Source: a virus
Virus record (IMG/VR): IMGVR_UViG_3300031977_002878
Coordinates: 1 to 29,673 of that record
Length of the DNA: 29,673 bases
Direction: 5' to 3' (one strand)
The notes beneath the pieces are model-generated. The model had not been told where the DNA came from and did not search any database. It saw only the letters and a list, made by a program, of their open reading frames with translations. This document shows, one piece after another, positions 19,947 through 28,455 of the stretch. Position 1 is the stretch's first letter. Every line of letters begins with the position of its first letter. A program made the translations under genes and the position numbers.

Positions 19947-22451
19947 ATGCAAAACCCGCAGCGAGGCGACACCGCGCAAGGCCCGAACGGCGAAACCGCG
20001 ACCTTTGACGGGCAGCGGTGGGTTGTTCAGTCTGCCCCGCAGGCGGGCGGGGATTGGTCGATCCAGCCCATGCAGACACCCGCCGACCAACGCGCGGCGG
20101 CGAGTGCGGCGCGGGCAGATGCCGCCGCCTCCCGGTCGGAGGTGCGCGACCAAACGACCATGAACCGGCAGGGCATCCAAAGCGAAACCGATCTGCGCAA
20201 AGAGTTTCTGGCGCAGCCGGACGCCAAGGAGTTCCCGACCATCGCGTCCTCGTATCAGAACGTGCTGGAGACCGCGCGTAATGAGTCTGCGGCTGGCGAC
20301 CTTTCGCTGATCTTCGCCTTTATGAAGATCCTCGATCCCAACTCGGTTGTGCGGGAACAGGAGTTCGCGAACGCACAGAACGCGGCGGGCGTCCCCGATC
20401 AAATCCGCAACACCTTCAACCGCGCCCTTGAGGGCCAGCGGCTGAACCCGAAACAGCGTGCGGACTTCGTGGCGCAAGCGCAGTCGGTCTATGCGAACCG
20501 GGCTGAGCGCTACAACGCCCTCGCCTCGCGCTATCGTGGCCTGGCCGAAAGCTATGGGTTCGCCCCGGATAATGTGGCGTTGCCGGAAGAGGTGGTTGCG
20601 GCGCAGGCGTCCGCCCAAGCCGCGCCGCAGGAGCAGGGATCGACAGCTTCCCCGACCGAAACCCCCTATCTCCCGACCAATCCTGACGGCTCGGTGACGT
20701 GGGACGATCTGACTGACCAGCAGCGCATGAGCATCGGCGCGGGCCAAGTCGTCGTTACGCCGAGCGGGGAAAGGGTCACCGCACGCGGCAGGCCGTTTGT
20801 TGACCCCAACCCCCGTTCGACCGATCGCACTGGCGGTGGCGGCCTGAACCTTCGCGAGCCGAACGCGCGCGACACGGGCGCGGCTTTCGTTACGGCGGCG
20901 AATGAGCAAATCCCGTTCGGAGATGAGCTTTCTGCGGCGACGGTCGGGGCCATGACGGGCCGAGGGTATTCCGAAACCCGCGACATCCAGCAAAACAATG
21001 TCTCGATGCTGAACGAGACGAACCGTACGGCCCGTAACGCGGGTGGGGTTGCGGGTGTTGGCGCAATGATGATCGCTCCCGGCGCGGCGACGGCTGGCCG
21101 GTTTGTTACTCAGGCCCCCAAGGGCATGGCGGTGGCGCGGGGCATGATGGCCGGTGGTGCCTCCGGTGCCGTCTATGGGGCCGGTGCGGCTGACGGCGGC
21201 GTGGCCGAGCGCTTGTCCGCAGCGCGTGACGGGGCTGTGGTTGGGGCAATGACCGGCGGTGCCCTGTCTGGCGGGGCTCGGGCCGTGGGTGAGCGTCTGT
21301 CGCGCCCGGTGGCCGAGGGAAGCCGCGCGGCCCATGTCCAAACCCTTCGGAACAACGGGGTCAGCATGACGCCGGGGCAAAGCATGGGCGGGGTTGCCAA
21401 GAGCGCGGAGGACCTTGCCCAGCGCGCGCCCATTCTCGGCCCGGCCATTCGGGCGGCCAGAGGGCGCAATGTCGAGACCCTGAACCGGGCCGTTGGAAAC
21501 CGGGCGCTGGATGCTATTGGCGAGGGCGTTCCGGCCAATGTGAACGTCGGTGGGGATATGGTGTCCCACGTTCGGGGGCGTCTCGGGTCAGAGTTTGATC
21601 GGGCCTATGCGATGGTCCCCGACTTCAACCCGAATGACCCCGAACTGGTACAGGGGCTGACCCGCATCGGCCAGCGCAAGGCTGATCTGCCGACCCAGAT
21701 GCAAGAGCAGTTCGACAACATCGTGGCCCAGCGCGTACAGCGCCTGAACGGGCAGACAACCGGCCAGAACGTTGGGGCCGTGCGGAGCGAACTGAACCAG
21801 ATCGCGTCGGGCTATCTCAAGTCGCAAGACCCGGCCCAGCAGCAGCTTGGCGGGATGCTGGCCGAGCTTGGCGACGAACTGGATGGGGCAATCAGCCGCG
21901 CCAATCCGGAAGCCGGGCAGATTCTGTCGCGAGCCCGCGATGGGTATGCCGACTATATCCGGCTGGAACGGGCCTCGACCAATGCGGGGGGTGAGGCGTT
22001 CGCGCCGGGTCATCTGGCATCGGCCGTCAAGGCCACGGACGGCACGGTGCGCCACGGGGCGGTCGGGCGGGGCGATGCCCGTCTACAAGACCTGTCTCGC
22101 GCCGCAAGGGCCGTCATGCCGGACGCCTTCGGAAACCCCGGCACGGCGGATGCAGTCGGCCTCGGGGGTCTTGCCGTAGGTGCCGTGAACGCTCCAATCA
22201 CAACGGGGGCCATTGCCGCCGGGCTTGGCGCAGCCGCGACCCCCTATCTGATGATGGGGCGGCAGGTTCTGGAACGCCTGCCCGCCAATGCATCACGCCA
22301 GCAACTTCAGCAGGCGGCGGACGAACTCGGCAAACTGGCGACGAAGGACTCTAACGTCATCTCGTTTGTTGACGAAGTGAACAAGCGGCTGGTGGCCTCA
22401 TCCGGCGTCGCCGCGACCGTTGCCCAACCGCGTCCGATGACCGGGCGCTAG
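19947..22451 (+). CDS. Large ejection / internal virion protein
   Basis: This encodes 834 residues from ATG 19947, chosen for GGTGA upstream; ATG 19911 would overlap the previous gene by 32 bases. The region about residues 75-160 (SLIFAFMKILDPNSVVREQEFANAQNAAG, given here as its first part SLIFAFMKILDP) is a helical domain common in phage ejection or internal virion proteins. A Gly/Ala-rich stretch (about 370-430) could be membrane-active. The rest is helical. It follows the M15 ejection protein and is probably the third member of the set. Confidence 0.75.
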   Translation: MQNPQRGDTAQGPNGETATFDGQRWVVQSAPQAGGDWSIQPMQTPADQRAAASAARADAAASRSEVRDQTTMNRQGIQSETDLRKEFLAQPDAKEFPTIASSYQNVLETARNESAAGDLSLIFAFMKILDPNSVVREQEFANAQNAAGVPDQIRNTFNRALEGQRLNPKQRADFVAQAQSVYANRAERYNALASRYRGLAESYGFAPDNVALPEEVVAAQASAQAAPQEQGSTASPTETPYLPTNPDGSVTWDDLTDQQRMSIGAGQVVVTPSGERVTARGRPFVDPNPRSTDRTGGGGLNLREPNARDTGAAFVTAANEQIPFGDELSAATVGAMTGRGYSETRDIQQNNVSMLNETNRTARNAGGVAGVGAMMIAPGAATAGRFVTQAPKGMAVARGMMAGGASGAVYGAGAADGGVAERLSAARDGAVVGAMTGGALSGGARAVGERLSRPVAEGSRAAHVQTLRNNGVSMTPGQSMGGVAKSAEDLAQRAPILGPAIRAARGRNVETLNRAVGNRALDAIGEGVPANVNVGGDMVSHVRGRLGSEFDRAYAMVPDFNPNDPELVQGLTRIGQRKADLPTQMQEQFDNIVAQRVQRLNGQTTGQNVGAVRSELNQIASGYLKSQDPAQQQLGGMLAELGDELDGAISRANPEAGQILSRARDGYADYIRLERASTNAGGEAFAPGHLASAVKATDGTVRHGAVGRGDARLQDLSRAARAVMPDAFGNPGTADAVGLGGLAVGAVNAPITTGAIAAGLGAAATPYLMMGRQVLERLPANASRQQLQQAADELGKLATKDSNVISFVDEVNKRLVASSGVAATVAQPRPMTGR

Positions 22452-22591
22452 GGCAACCACGCAAGAAGGTCGGCCAGTAGCTTGGCTGCAAACAGAACAG
22501 CGGCGGCGAACGGAACGTAAATCGCCCACGCCAACAGGTGGCGGCGGCGGCTCCATTTGGACGTGTCCACGCCCCAGATCGGATGATTCAT
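22448..22591 (-). CDS. Small leftward membrane protein
   Basis: This encodes 47 residues from ATG 22591-22589, with GGGGG upstream. A basic segment (SKWSRRRHLL) precedes one or two hydrophobic helices (LAWAIYVPFAAAVLFAAKLLADLLAWL). Its TAG and the TAG of the ejection gene share CTAG on opposite strands. No plus-strand gene fills this gap. Function is unknown; a superinfection-exclusion or host-membrane role is possible. Confidence 0.5.
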   Translation of the reverse strand: MNHPIWGVDTSKWSRRRHLLAWAIYVPFAAAVLFAAKLLADLLAWLP

Positions 22592-22653
22592 CCGGCCCCC
22601 ATAGCACATTCGCAGCGTCGTGACGACGCCGCATCCCATGACGGAGTTACCCG

Positions 22654-24729
22654 ATGGCGGCAGGTCGCATCATCGTCCCCAACATCATGCCCGCGCTGGA
22701 CATCAACGCGGACCCGGTGCCGGGGGCGAAGCTCTATTTCTACCTCAACGAAACCACGACGCTGACGACGGTTTACACGACCTCGGCCCTGTCTGTGGCC
22801 CACGCCAATCCGGTGGTTGCCGACGCCTCGGGCGTGTTCCCGTCGATCTTCGCTGACACGGCGCTGGCGTTCTCCATCGCCCTGACGGACGCGGACGGCG
22901 CTCCCATTGTCGGCCTGCGCAACCGCGATAACGTCACGGCGACCACCTTTTATGGTGACGACGTGGTGGCCGAGTGTGAGGCCGCAGCTACCGCCGCCGC
23001 AGCCTCTGCCGCCGACGCTGCCGCCACCCTGGCTGGGGCCGTGCTTCGGTATAATGCCAAATCAGAGATTGCCGCCGCAACAATCTCTGGAAACGTGCGG
23101 GTAGCGCAAACGCGGTTTTACGCCCCCAACTACGCCGCTCCCGCCACGATGGTCGGCGGTGCAACATATGTCAGAACGTCCTACGCGACGATCACGGCGG
23201 GCAGTTATCCTGCGGCGTCCTATGTTCGTTCGGTGGACCGCTTGATGCCAGACGGATCGACGGACGCGACCAATGGCGGCTACTGGCTGCTGCAAGACGA
23301 GGTTGTGACACCACAAAAGTTCGGCGCGGTTGGAAACGCCTCCGCTGACGACTATGCCGCCATCGTTGCGGCAGAGGCGTACTGTGCGATTGGTGGGCAG
23401 CCGCTGACGTGGCCTCCGGGTGTCTATCGGTGTGACACTGGCATCACAAAGGCCGGAAACGTGGACTGGCTCGGAAGTGGTCGCCTCACAACCACGATTG
23501 ATTATCGGGGGAGCGGGGTTTGCATTAACGCGCTGGGGACCGACCCGGCCCGCATCGTCTGCACAATCGCCAAGATTGGACTCGACGGAACCAACGCGGC
23601 TGCGGACGCTATCGGCGTGCTGGCTGGCTGGAATATGCGCTCCACGCTACTGGACAACGTTCGCATCTACAAGATGGGCAAGTACGGTATCCAGTTCGAC
23701 GACCAAAACTGGATCGTTACCCTGCGAGATGTTCTGATCGACTCGTGCGGCTGGCTGACGACCAACGGCTCGGGAATGTACAAGGCCGGAGACAGCACCG
23801 CCGCTGGTGAGTGGAACGACATGACGTTTATCGGCGTCAACATCGAGAACTGCGGGCGGTCTGGCGACAGCACGGCGGGCGGGATGTTGATCCTGTCGGA
23901 CTCCGCCAACCGGGGGCTCAAGATGATTGCCTGCGACATCGAGGGCAACCGGGGAACGTCTCAAGTTTACATCACCAATATGGCTGATGTGCTGTTTGAT
24001 GGCATCTACATGGAGACGACGGCGGGCGTCGGCGAGAGTGCGGTCCGCGCCATCACGCTCGGCGGGTGCCACGCCACGTTCGACGGGGGCTATATCCGGG
24101 GGGCCGATTCCGGCGTTAACCTGTTTGGTGTCCACATCAGCACGGGTGCTGGCAGCTTCCCGTGTCGCGCGGCCTTTAACAACACGGTAATCAGCGGGTA
24201 CGGAACCACTATTGCGGCCTCGTCCGGAGCTACGGTTTACACCTCGCAGCTTGGGCAAGATCGCATTTTCGCCAACCTCGACGCAACCCCGGCGCAATGG
24301 TTCGGGGATTATTCTCCGCGCATTTCCGCCCGCAAGAGCACGGCCCAGACCGTGCCTACCGGCGTCTTTACGAAAGTCGTCTTTGACGTTGAGCGTTACG
24401 ACCTCACCGGGGCGCTGGCGAGCAGCACCTTCACGCCCGGAACCGTTGGCACATACGACATCAAGGCATATGTGACGTGGGCGGCGGCGGTTGCGTCTGA
24501 CGGGCTTATCATCGCCATATACCTGAATGGCAGCGCGTATCGGCAGAGAACGGTTCCGGCGATAGGAACGGGCGCACAAAGCATCCCGCTTACGGCGGAC
24601 GTTGACATTAGCGCAGCGACCGACACCATCGAGGTATATGTCCGCCAAACCAGCGGCGTTGATCAGGACATTTCTGCATCGCCAGAGCAGACGTTCTTTT
24701 CTGCATCCCTGATTGGCAGGAAGTCCTAA
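22654..24729 (+). CDS. Tailspike with beta-helix, probable polysaccharide depolymerase
   Basis: This encodes 691 residues. The N terminus (about 1-110, with INADPVPGAKLYFYLNETTT) looks like a particle-binding domain. An Ala-rich helix (about 105-130) follows. From about residue 220, QKFGAVGNASADD... and PPGVYRCDTGI mark a pectate-lyase-3-like right-handed beta-helix, the fold of tailspikes that bind and cut surface polysaccharide. The C terminus is a beta-sandwich-like domain for trimerisation or binding. It is the last virion gene. The neighbouring acyltransferase may modify the same surface sugar. Confidence 0.85.
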   Translation: MAAGRIIVPNIMPALDINADPVPGAKLYFYLNETTTLTTVYTTSALSVAHANPVVADASGVFPSIFADTALAFSIALTDADGAPIVGLRNRDNVTATTFYGDDVVAECEAAATAAAASAADAAATLAGAVLRYNAKSEIAAATISGNVRVAQTRFYAPNYAAPATMVGGATYVRTSYATITAGSYPAASYVRSVDRLMPDGSTDATNGGYWLLQDEVVTPQKFGAVGNASADDYAAIVAAEAYCAIGGQPLTWPPGVYRCDTGITKAGNVDWLGSGRLTTTIDYRGSGVCINALGTDPARIVCTIAKIGLDGTNAAADAIGVLAGWNMRSTLLDNVRIYKMGKYGIQFDDQNWIVTLRDVLIDSCGWLTTNGSGMYKAGDSTAAGEWNDMTFIGVNIENCGRSGDSTAGGMLILSDSANRGLKMIACDIEGNRGTSQVYITNMADVLFDGIYMETTAGVGESAVRAITLGGCHATFDGGYIRGADSGVNLFGVHISTGAGSFPCRAAFNNTVISGYGTTIAASSGATVYTSQLGQDRIFANLDATPAQWFGDYSPRISARKSTAQTVPTGVFTKVVFDVERYDLTGALASSTFTPGTVGTYDIKAYVTWAAAVASDGLIIAIYLNGSAYRQRTVPAIGTGAQSIPLTADVDISAATDTIEVYVRQTSGVDQDISASPEQTFFSASLIGRKS

Positions 24730-25355
24730 GCCTTCTGCCGGGCGGGATTCCCCACCATCACCGCGCCCGGCGGAACGTCTTTGGTGACAACGGCCCCCAT
24801 GCCGATCACCGCCCCCTTGCCGACCACGAGGGGTTTGCCCGGAAGGCCCTGCCTGAACACGGCCCCGGTTCCGATATAGGCCCCGTCCTCAACGACGATA
24901 TTGCCATTCACGCTGGCCCTTGGCGCGAGGGTCACGAAGTCCCCGATTACGCAGTCATGGGCAACGTAGGAATATATGTTGGCGTGAAAGTGCCGCCCGA
25001 TCCTGGCCGATGCGGTGATCGTGGAAAAGTCACACAGGACAGCCCCCTCACCGAGGGTGACGCCGGGGCCGACAACACAGGTCGGGGCGCGGATTTGACC
25101 GAACGACAGCCCGGCGGCGAGAACCTTGTCGGCCATGCGACGGCGGGTGTCCGCACCAGCAACGGCTATGACAACCCCGTGGGACCATCCAGTGTCGGCC
25201 AGTTCGGCCAGCGAGACGACGCGGACGCCCTCAACCACTGTGCCAATCTCGTTCGGATCGTCTGAAACGAATACGACGCCCTCCGCCGAGCGGGCCGCGT
25301 TTGCCTGAATGAGCTCCCGTCCAAAGCCGCCGGGGCCGTAGATTGCTATGGTCAT
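24726..25355 (-). CDS. Sugar O-/N-acyltransferase (NeuD/PglD-like), moron
   Basis: This encodes 209 residues from ATG 25355-25353; an earlier in-frame start at 25394 has no better site. The N-terminal Rossmann-like part has GPGGFGRE (7-14). Residues about 92-208 form a left-handed beta-helix of hexapeptide repeats (VGPGVTLGEGAVL to VTKDVPPGAVMVGNP) with the probable catalytic His133 in SYVAHDCVIGD. The family transfers acetyl or similar groups to sugars. In a prophage next to the tailspike it probably alters O-antigen or capsule. It is tail-to-tail with the tailspike, the stops overlapping (CTAA). Confidence 0.85.
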   Translation of the reverse strand: MTIAIYGPGGFGRELIQANAARSAEGVVFVSDDPNEIGTVVEGVRVVSLAELADTGWSHGVVIAVAGADTRRRMADKVLAAGLSFGQIRAPTCVVGPGVTLGEGAVLCDFSTITASARIGRHFHANIYSYVAHDCVIGDFVTLAPRASVNGNIVVEDGAYIGTGAVFRQGLPGKPLVVGKGAVIGMGAVVTKDVPPGAVMVGNPARQKA

Positions 25356-25404
25356 GCCGAACAAGAACCACGGATATGGAACATTCGTCAACAACCCAGA
25401 GTCA

Positions 25405-25434
25405 GCCGGGGGGCTGCGCGAACAACCCCCCGGC
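25405..25434. other. Strong hairpin between acyltransferase and lysis genes
   Basis: GCCGGGGGG (25405-25413) pairs perfectly with CCCCCCGGC (25426-25434) around 12 bases, with AGTC/GACT able to extend it. There is no T-run on either strand. It may insulate the two transcription units. Confidence 0.5.
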
Positions 25435-25506
25435 TCCGACTGTGACTAGCCGGGTCGCGCGACGACCTGACCTGACAATGTAATGATTAACAGCGAGTGA
25501 CCGCTA

Positions 25507-25746
25507 ATGACCCTGCACTCCGACGCCCGCAAACTAAACTGGTCAATGATCGGCGTGATTATCGCGCTGGTTATGCAGGCCGTTGCCCTTGTGTTTTGGG
25601 GTGGCGGGTTGAACCAGCGGGTAGGCGCACTAGAGCGAACGGTCGCCCCGCTCAGTGACGGAACCATTGCCAGAATGGACGAACGGACCTTGGCAATGAA
25701 GGACCAGCTCGACAGGATCGAGCGAGGTCGTAGGGCAAGCGAATGA
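25507..25746 (+). CDS. Lysis-cassette TM/coiled-coil protein
   Basis: This encodes 79 residues. One membrane helix (about 13-33, SMIGVIIALVMQAVALVFWGG) is followed by a charged coiled coil (about 38-78). This layout is common next to holin genes in alphaproteobacterial phages; such proteins may be antiholins or holin partners. It is not a spanin, as the spanin pair lies further on. The end overlaps the next gene by 4 bases. Confidence 0.65.
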   Translation: MTLHSDARKLNWSMIGVIIALVMQAVALVFWGGGLNQRVGALERTVAPLSDGTIARMDERTLAMKDQLDRIERGRRASE

Positions 25747-26051
25747 TCCGCGCGCTGTTCATCCGGCTCTTCGGCCATCTGCCGTTGAGCCGTGAAGAGG
25801 CCCGCGATTGGTCTGCGATCCTCTACACCCCATTCCTATCGCTATTTCTGGCGGCTCAGGTCGTTAGCTTCACTTGGGGGCCATGGCCTGCCGAGAGTGC
25901 GGACCTGCGCCTAAAGGCCCTCGCCTGCGTCATGATCATCAACGCCCTGCTGATCGGTCTGGGGACGCTGTTCCTGCAAAGGCGAACGGCCAACATCAAG
26001 GTTGAGACGCCAGCCGGGTCATTCGAGATTGACGACGTTACGCAGGGCTAG
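25743..26051 (+). CDS. Probable holin, two membrane helices
   Basis: This encodes 102 residues with membrane helices at about 27-44 (LYTPFLSLFLAAQVVSF) and 58-78 (KALACVMIINALLIGLGTLFL), a charged N terminus and a short C-terminal domain (KVETPAGSFEIDDV). Length, topology and place before the endolysin fit a class II holin. Its TAG shares CTAG with the leftward gene downstream. The exact holin family is not recognised. Confidence 0.65.
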   Translation: MIRALFIRLFGHLPLSREEARDWSAILYTPFLSLFLAAQVVSFTWGPWPAESADLRLKALACVMIINALLIGLGTLFLQRRTANIKVETPAGSFEIDDVTQG

Positions 26052-26224
26052 GCGTGCCGAACCCTTGCGGTGGCCGGACCCCAAGGCGTTCCAACCTCAA
26101 ATCGGGGCTCTGGCGACAAGGTAAGTACGACCTCGCCCGGCACCTTTCCCGGCTCGACATTCTTGAGGATGCAGCCGTTGGCGCGAGCGAGCGACACGAG
26201 TGCGTCGAGGTCAGCTTTTTCCAT
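26048..26224 (-). CDS. Small leftward hypothetical protein inside lysis cassette
   Basis: This encodes 58 residues from ATG 26224-26222 with GGTGGGGG upstream; a GTG at 26239 is an alternative. It opens with a helix (EKADLDALVSLARANGC), then strands (GEVVLTLSPEP). Composition is protein-like, while the plus strand here is not. It lies in the gap between holin and endolysin genes, with its stop overlapping the holin stop in CTAG. No family is recognised. Confidence 0.5.
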   Translation of the reverse strand: MEKADLDALVSLARANGCILKNVEPGKVPGEVVLTLSPEPRFEVGTPWGPATARVRHA

Positions 26225-26258
26225 CCCCCACCCTACCACAAAACACCGGAGTCAGCCA

Positions 26259-26687
26259 ATGGCTTACAGCCTCGGGGCGCGTTCGCGCGCCAACCTTGAA
26301 GGTGTCGATCCTGACATGATCCGCGTGGTCGAAAGGGCCATTGCAAACAGCCCGCAGGACTTCATGGTTCTGGAGGGCGTTCGCACCCCGGCTCGGCAGA
26401 AAGAGCTGTATGCCCAAGGCCGAACGAAGCCCGGCAAAAAGGTGACGTGGACGCTGAACAGCAACCACTTCATCAACCCGAAAACCGGCTACGGCCAAGC
26501 GGTCGATTTGGTCCCGTTCCCCGTGGACTGGAGCGATCTGAAAAAGTTCGACGTAATGGCCCGCGCCATGCTCAAGGCGGCGACCGATCTGGGCATCCCG
26601 ATCCGGTGGGGTGCCAATTGGGACGGCGACGGCAACTGGCGCGAAAAGGGCGAGACCGACAGCCCACATTTTGAGCTGGTGAAATGA
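26259..26687 (+). CDS. Endolysin, M15 family peptidase
   Basis: This encodes 142 residues from ATG 26259 with GGAG just upstream; an open extension to 26070 overlaps the leftward gene. FMVLEGVRTPARQKELYAQG (35-54) and SNHFINPKTGYGQAVDLVP (68-86) match M15 L-alanyl-D-glutamate-type peptidases, with zinc ligands His70, Asp83 and His137 (SPHFEL). It cuts peptidoglycan peptides at the end of infection. No signal peptide is present, so export depends on the holin. It is followed by spanin genes. Confidence 0.9.
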   Translation: MAYSLGARSRANLEGVDPDMIRVVERAIANSPQDFMVLEGVRTPARQKELYAQGRTKPGKKVTWTLNSNHFINPKTGYGQAVDLVPFPVDWSDLKKFDVMARAMLKAATDLGIPIRWGANWDGDGNWREKGETDSPHFELVK

Positions 26688-26782
26688 CCTTCCTCGCCGG
26701 GTTCATCATTGGCTTTTGCGCCTGCGGTGTCGCCATCGCCATCGGGACCGTCTGGGTTGCCCTGCGGATGGTGAAGGGATGA
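26684..26782 (+). CDS. 32-residue membrane peptide
   Basis: ATG 26684 overlaps the endolysin stop, and TGA 26780-26782 overlaps the i-spanin start. The peptide is one membrane helix (TFLAGFIIGFCACGVAIAIG and on to VWVALR). It may be a small lysis regulator or an additional holin-like peptide. Nothing further can be said. Confidence 0.55.
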   Translation: MTFLAGFIIGFCACGVAIAIGTVWVALRMVKG

Positions 26783-27108
26783 CCCGCTACATCCTCGCCG
26801 CGCTGGCCCTCGCGCTGGCCCTGTCAGGTGTCCAGACGTGGCGGCTGGATAGGGTCAAGGCCGATCTGGTCAAGGCTCAAATCGACATCGCCACCCTGAC
26901 CGAGTTCAAGGCCCTGGCTCTGGATGACGCCCAGACCCAGGCCGATCTTTGCCAAGCGCGGGTAGAGGCCGCCCGCGCATCCGCACGACGCATTCAAACC
27001 CTAGTGGAGAGACCCCATGCGGTTGACCCTTCCGGCTGCCCTGTTCGCGACGTTCTCGATGCTGACAGCCTGCGCGACGCACTCCAACCCAGCGCCCCTT
27101 CCCCCTAG
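26779..27108 (+). CDS. Inner-membrane spanin (Rz-like)
   Basis: This encodes 109 residues from ATG 26779. An N-terminal membrane helix (about 4-20, YILAALALALALSGVQ) is followed by a periplasmic coiled coil (about 22-80) with Cys, the plan of Rz-type i-spanins. It works with the outer-membrane lipoprotein encoded in another frame within its 3' end to fuse the membranes at lysis. The position after the endolysin is typical. Confidence 0.85.
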   Translation: MTRYILAALALALALSGVQTWRLDRVKADLVKAQIDIATLTEFKALALDDAQTQADLCQARVEAARASARRIQTLVERPHAVDPSGCPVRDVLDADSLRDALQPSAPSP

Positions 27109-27283
27109 CGTCTGCGTCGAGCCCGAGCCGGAGCCGGTGCTGCCCAAGGAGGCCAGCATTGTCCAGCCGGTGACGGACGAGGAACGGGCGGGGACCGGCG
27201 CGACCCTCAACTGGATGGCCGAAGTCCTCGATTGGGGACGGCGCGGCTGGTCTGTCGCTGAAACAGCCCGGAAGGCTTGCTAG
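27017..27283 (+). CDS. Outer-membrane spanin lipoprotein (Rz1-like)
   Basis: This encodes 88 residues from ATG 27017, with GGAGAG upstream. The N terminus is a lipoprotein signal with lipobox LTAC (16-19), so the mature protein starts at Cys19. A Pro-rich segment (APLPPSVCVEPEPEPVLP) follows, as in Rz1 proteins. It overlaps the i-spanin gene by 92 bases in another frame, a classical embedded arrangement, and extends beyond it. It is longer than lambda Rz1. Confidence 0.85.
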   Translation: MRLTLPAALFATFSMLTACATHSNPAPLPPSVCVEPEPEPVLPKEASIVQPVTDEERAGTGATLNWMAEVLDWGRRGWSVAETARKAC

Positions 27284-28390
27284 ATGCCCGCAGCCGCAAT
27301 GAAGCGGGAAACCGCCCTAGAGGCCGTCGCCCGCGTCGAGACCGCCCTTCGCGAAGGCTACCGGCCCTCTGGTCACAACGGCCACGGCCCCGCCGCCATC
27401 GCCCGCGCTGCGGAGGTTGCGGTGCGGGAGGGGTGGTGTGGAACCGCCAAGGGCTTCATCTCCCGCGTGTCGAATGCCAAGCTGTCGCATGGGTTGGAGC
27501 CGGACGAGACCCTGTACCGCTCTCAGCGCTATCAGCAGCCCGTTCCCCGCGCCGTGGTGTCAGATGCCCCGCCGCCCCCTCAAGCCCTCTCCCTGCCCTC
27601 TGGGCGGCCCGTGCGTGTCCTCGCCATCGGCGACCTTCATCAAGACCCCCGCCACCCCGACCGGCTGGAGATTTTGACCTGGCTGGCCCGCTACGCCTCG
27701 CGCGAGCGGTTCGATCACATCGTCCAGATCGGCGACTGGTCAACGTGGGATAGCGTCAACCAGCATGACCGGAACGACACCCTTGGGGCGCGGTCCAAGC
27801 CGTCAATCGTGCAGGATATGGACAACTTGAAGGCCAGCCTGTCCGCGTGGCGGCGCGGGATTGATCCCGACTACAAGCCCCGGCAATCCATCGTCCTCGG
27901 CAACCATGAAAACAGGCTTGAGCGCTTCGAGAACGCCAACCCGGAAAGCGCCGGGGCCTTCACCCATCAACGCGACGAGCTGTTCCTTCAGTTCGGCTGG
28001 CGCACCCGTCCCTATGGCGAGGTGTTCTATATCGAGGGCGTCGGCTTCACCCATCACCCGATCAACGGCGCGGGCCGGGCCTTCGGTGGCGAGACCGGGC
28101 CACAACGGGCGGCGAACAAATCAACCATCCCCATCGTATCCGGCCACACCCACAAGCGCCAGCTTCACGACAGCGCCAAGATCGGCCCGGTTGATGTAAT
28201 CAGCATGGTCGAGATTGGCTGCGCCCTGCCGTGGGGAACCGTCGAGTCATACGCAAAGCATGGTATGACCGGCTGGTGGTACGGGTGCTGCCCGATGACC
28301 GTTCAGGGCGGCGTGATAACCGACGTGGCGTTCAAGTCGATGATTTCGATTGAACAGGAGTTCGGAGGCCGCCTTGCCCAAGCCGCCTAG
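27284..28390 (+). CDS. Metallophosphoesterase with N-terminal HTH-like domain
   Basis: This encodes 368 residues from ATG 27284; ATG 27299 is an alternative start. Residues about 6-68 are helical with EVAVREGWCGTAKGFISRVSNA, like a helix-turn-helix. The calcineurin-like phosphoesterase domain has GDLHQD (116-121), GDW (150-152), GNHE (206-209) and GHTH (287-290), the standard set of metal-binding motifs. The substrate is unknown; it may be nucleic acid or a nucleotide. Its last codons (GGRLAQAA) fall in a 27-bp sequence repeated 65 bases on, so the C terminus may be the product of a rearrangement. Confidence 0.85.
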   Translation: MPAAAMKRETALEAVARVETALREGYRPSGHNGHGPAAIARAAEVAVREGWCGTAKGFISRVSNAKLSHGLEPDETLYRSQRYQQPVPRAVVSDAPPPPQALSLPSGRPVRVLAIGDLHQDPRHPDRLEILTWLARYASRERFDHIVQIGDWSTWDSVNQHDRNDTLGARSKPSIVQDMDNLKASLSAWRRGIDPDYKPRQSIVLGNHENRLERFENANPESAGAFTHQRDELFLQFGWRTRPYGEVFYIEGVGFTHHPINGAGRAFGGETGPQRAANKSTIPIVSGHTHKRQLHDSAKIGPVDVISMVEIGCALPWGTVESYAKHGMTGWWYGCCPMTVQGGVITDVAFKSMISIEQEFGGRLAQAA

Positions 28391-28455
28391 CGACTTCCTT
28401 GCACTTTTTGCAAAGAACTAAATCACCCGGAGGTCGCCTTGCCCAAGCCGCCTAA
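28364..28455 (+). repeat. Direct repeat of 27 bp, 65 bases apart
   Basis: 28364-28390 and 28429-28455 match at 25 of 27 positions, each starting GGAGG and containing TTGCCCAAGCCGCC. The second copy is the ribosome site and start of the next gene; the first is the end of the metallophosphoesterase gene. Confidence 0.85.

Noticed and set aside
19908-21569. Long minus-strand open frame opposite the large ejection protein
   Set aside because: Arg-rich antisense artefact of high GC; the plus-strand protein has a recognised domain.
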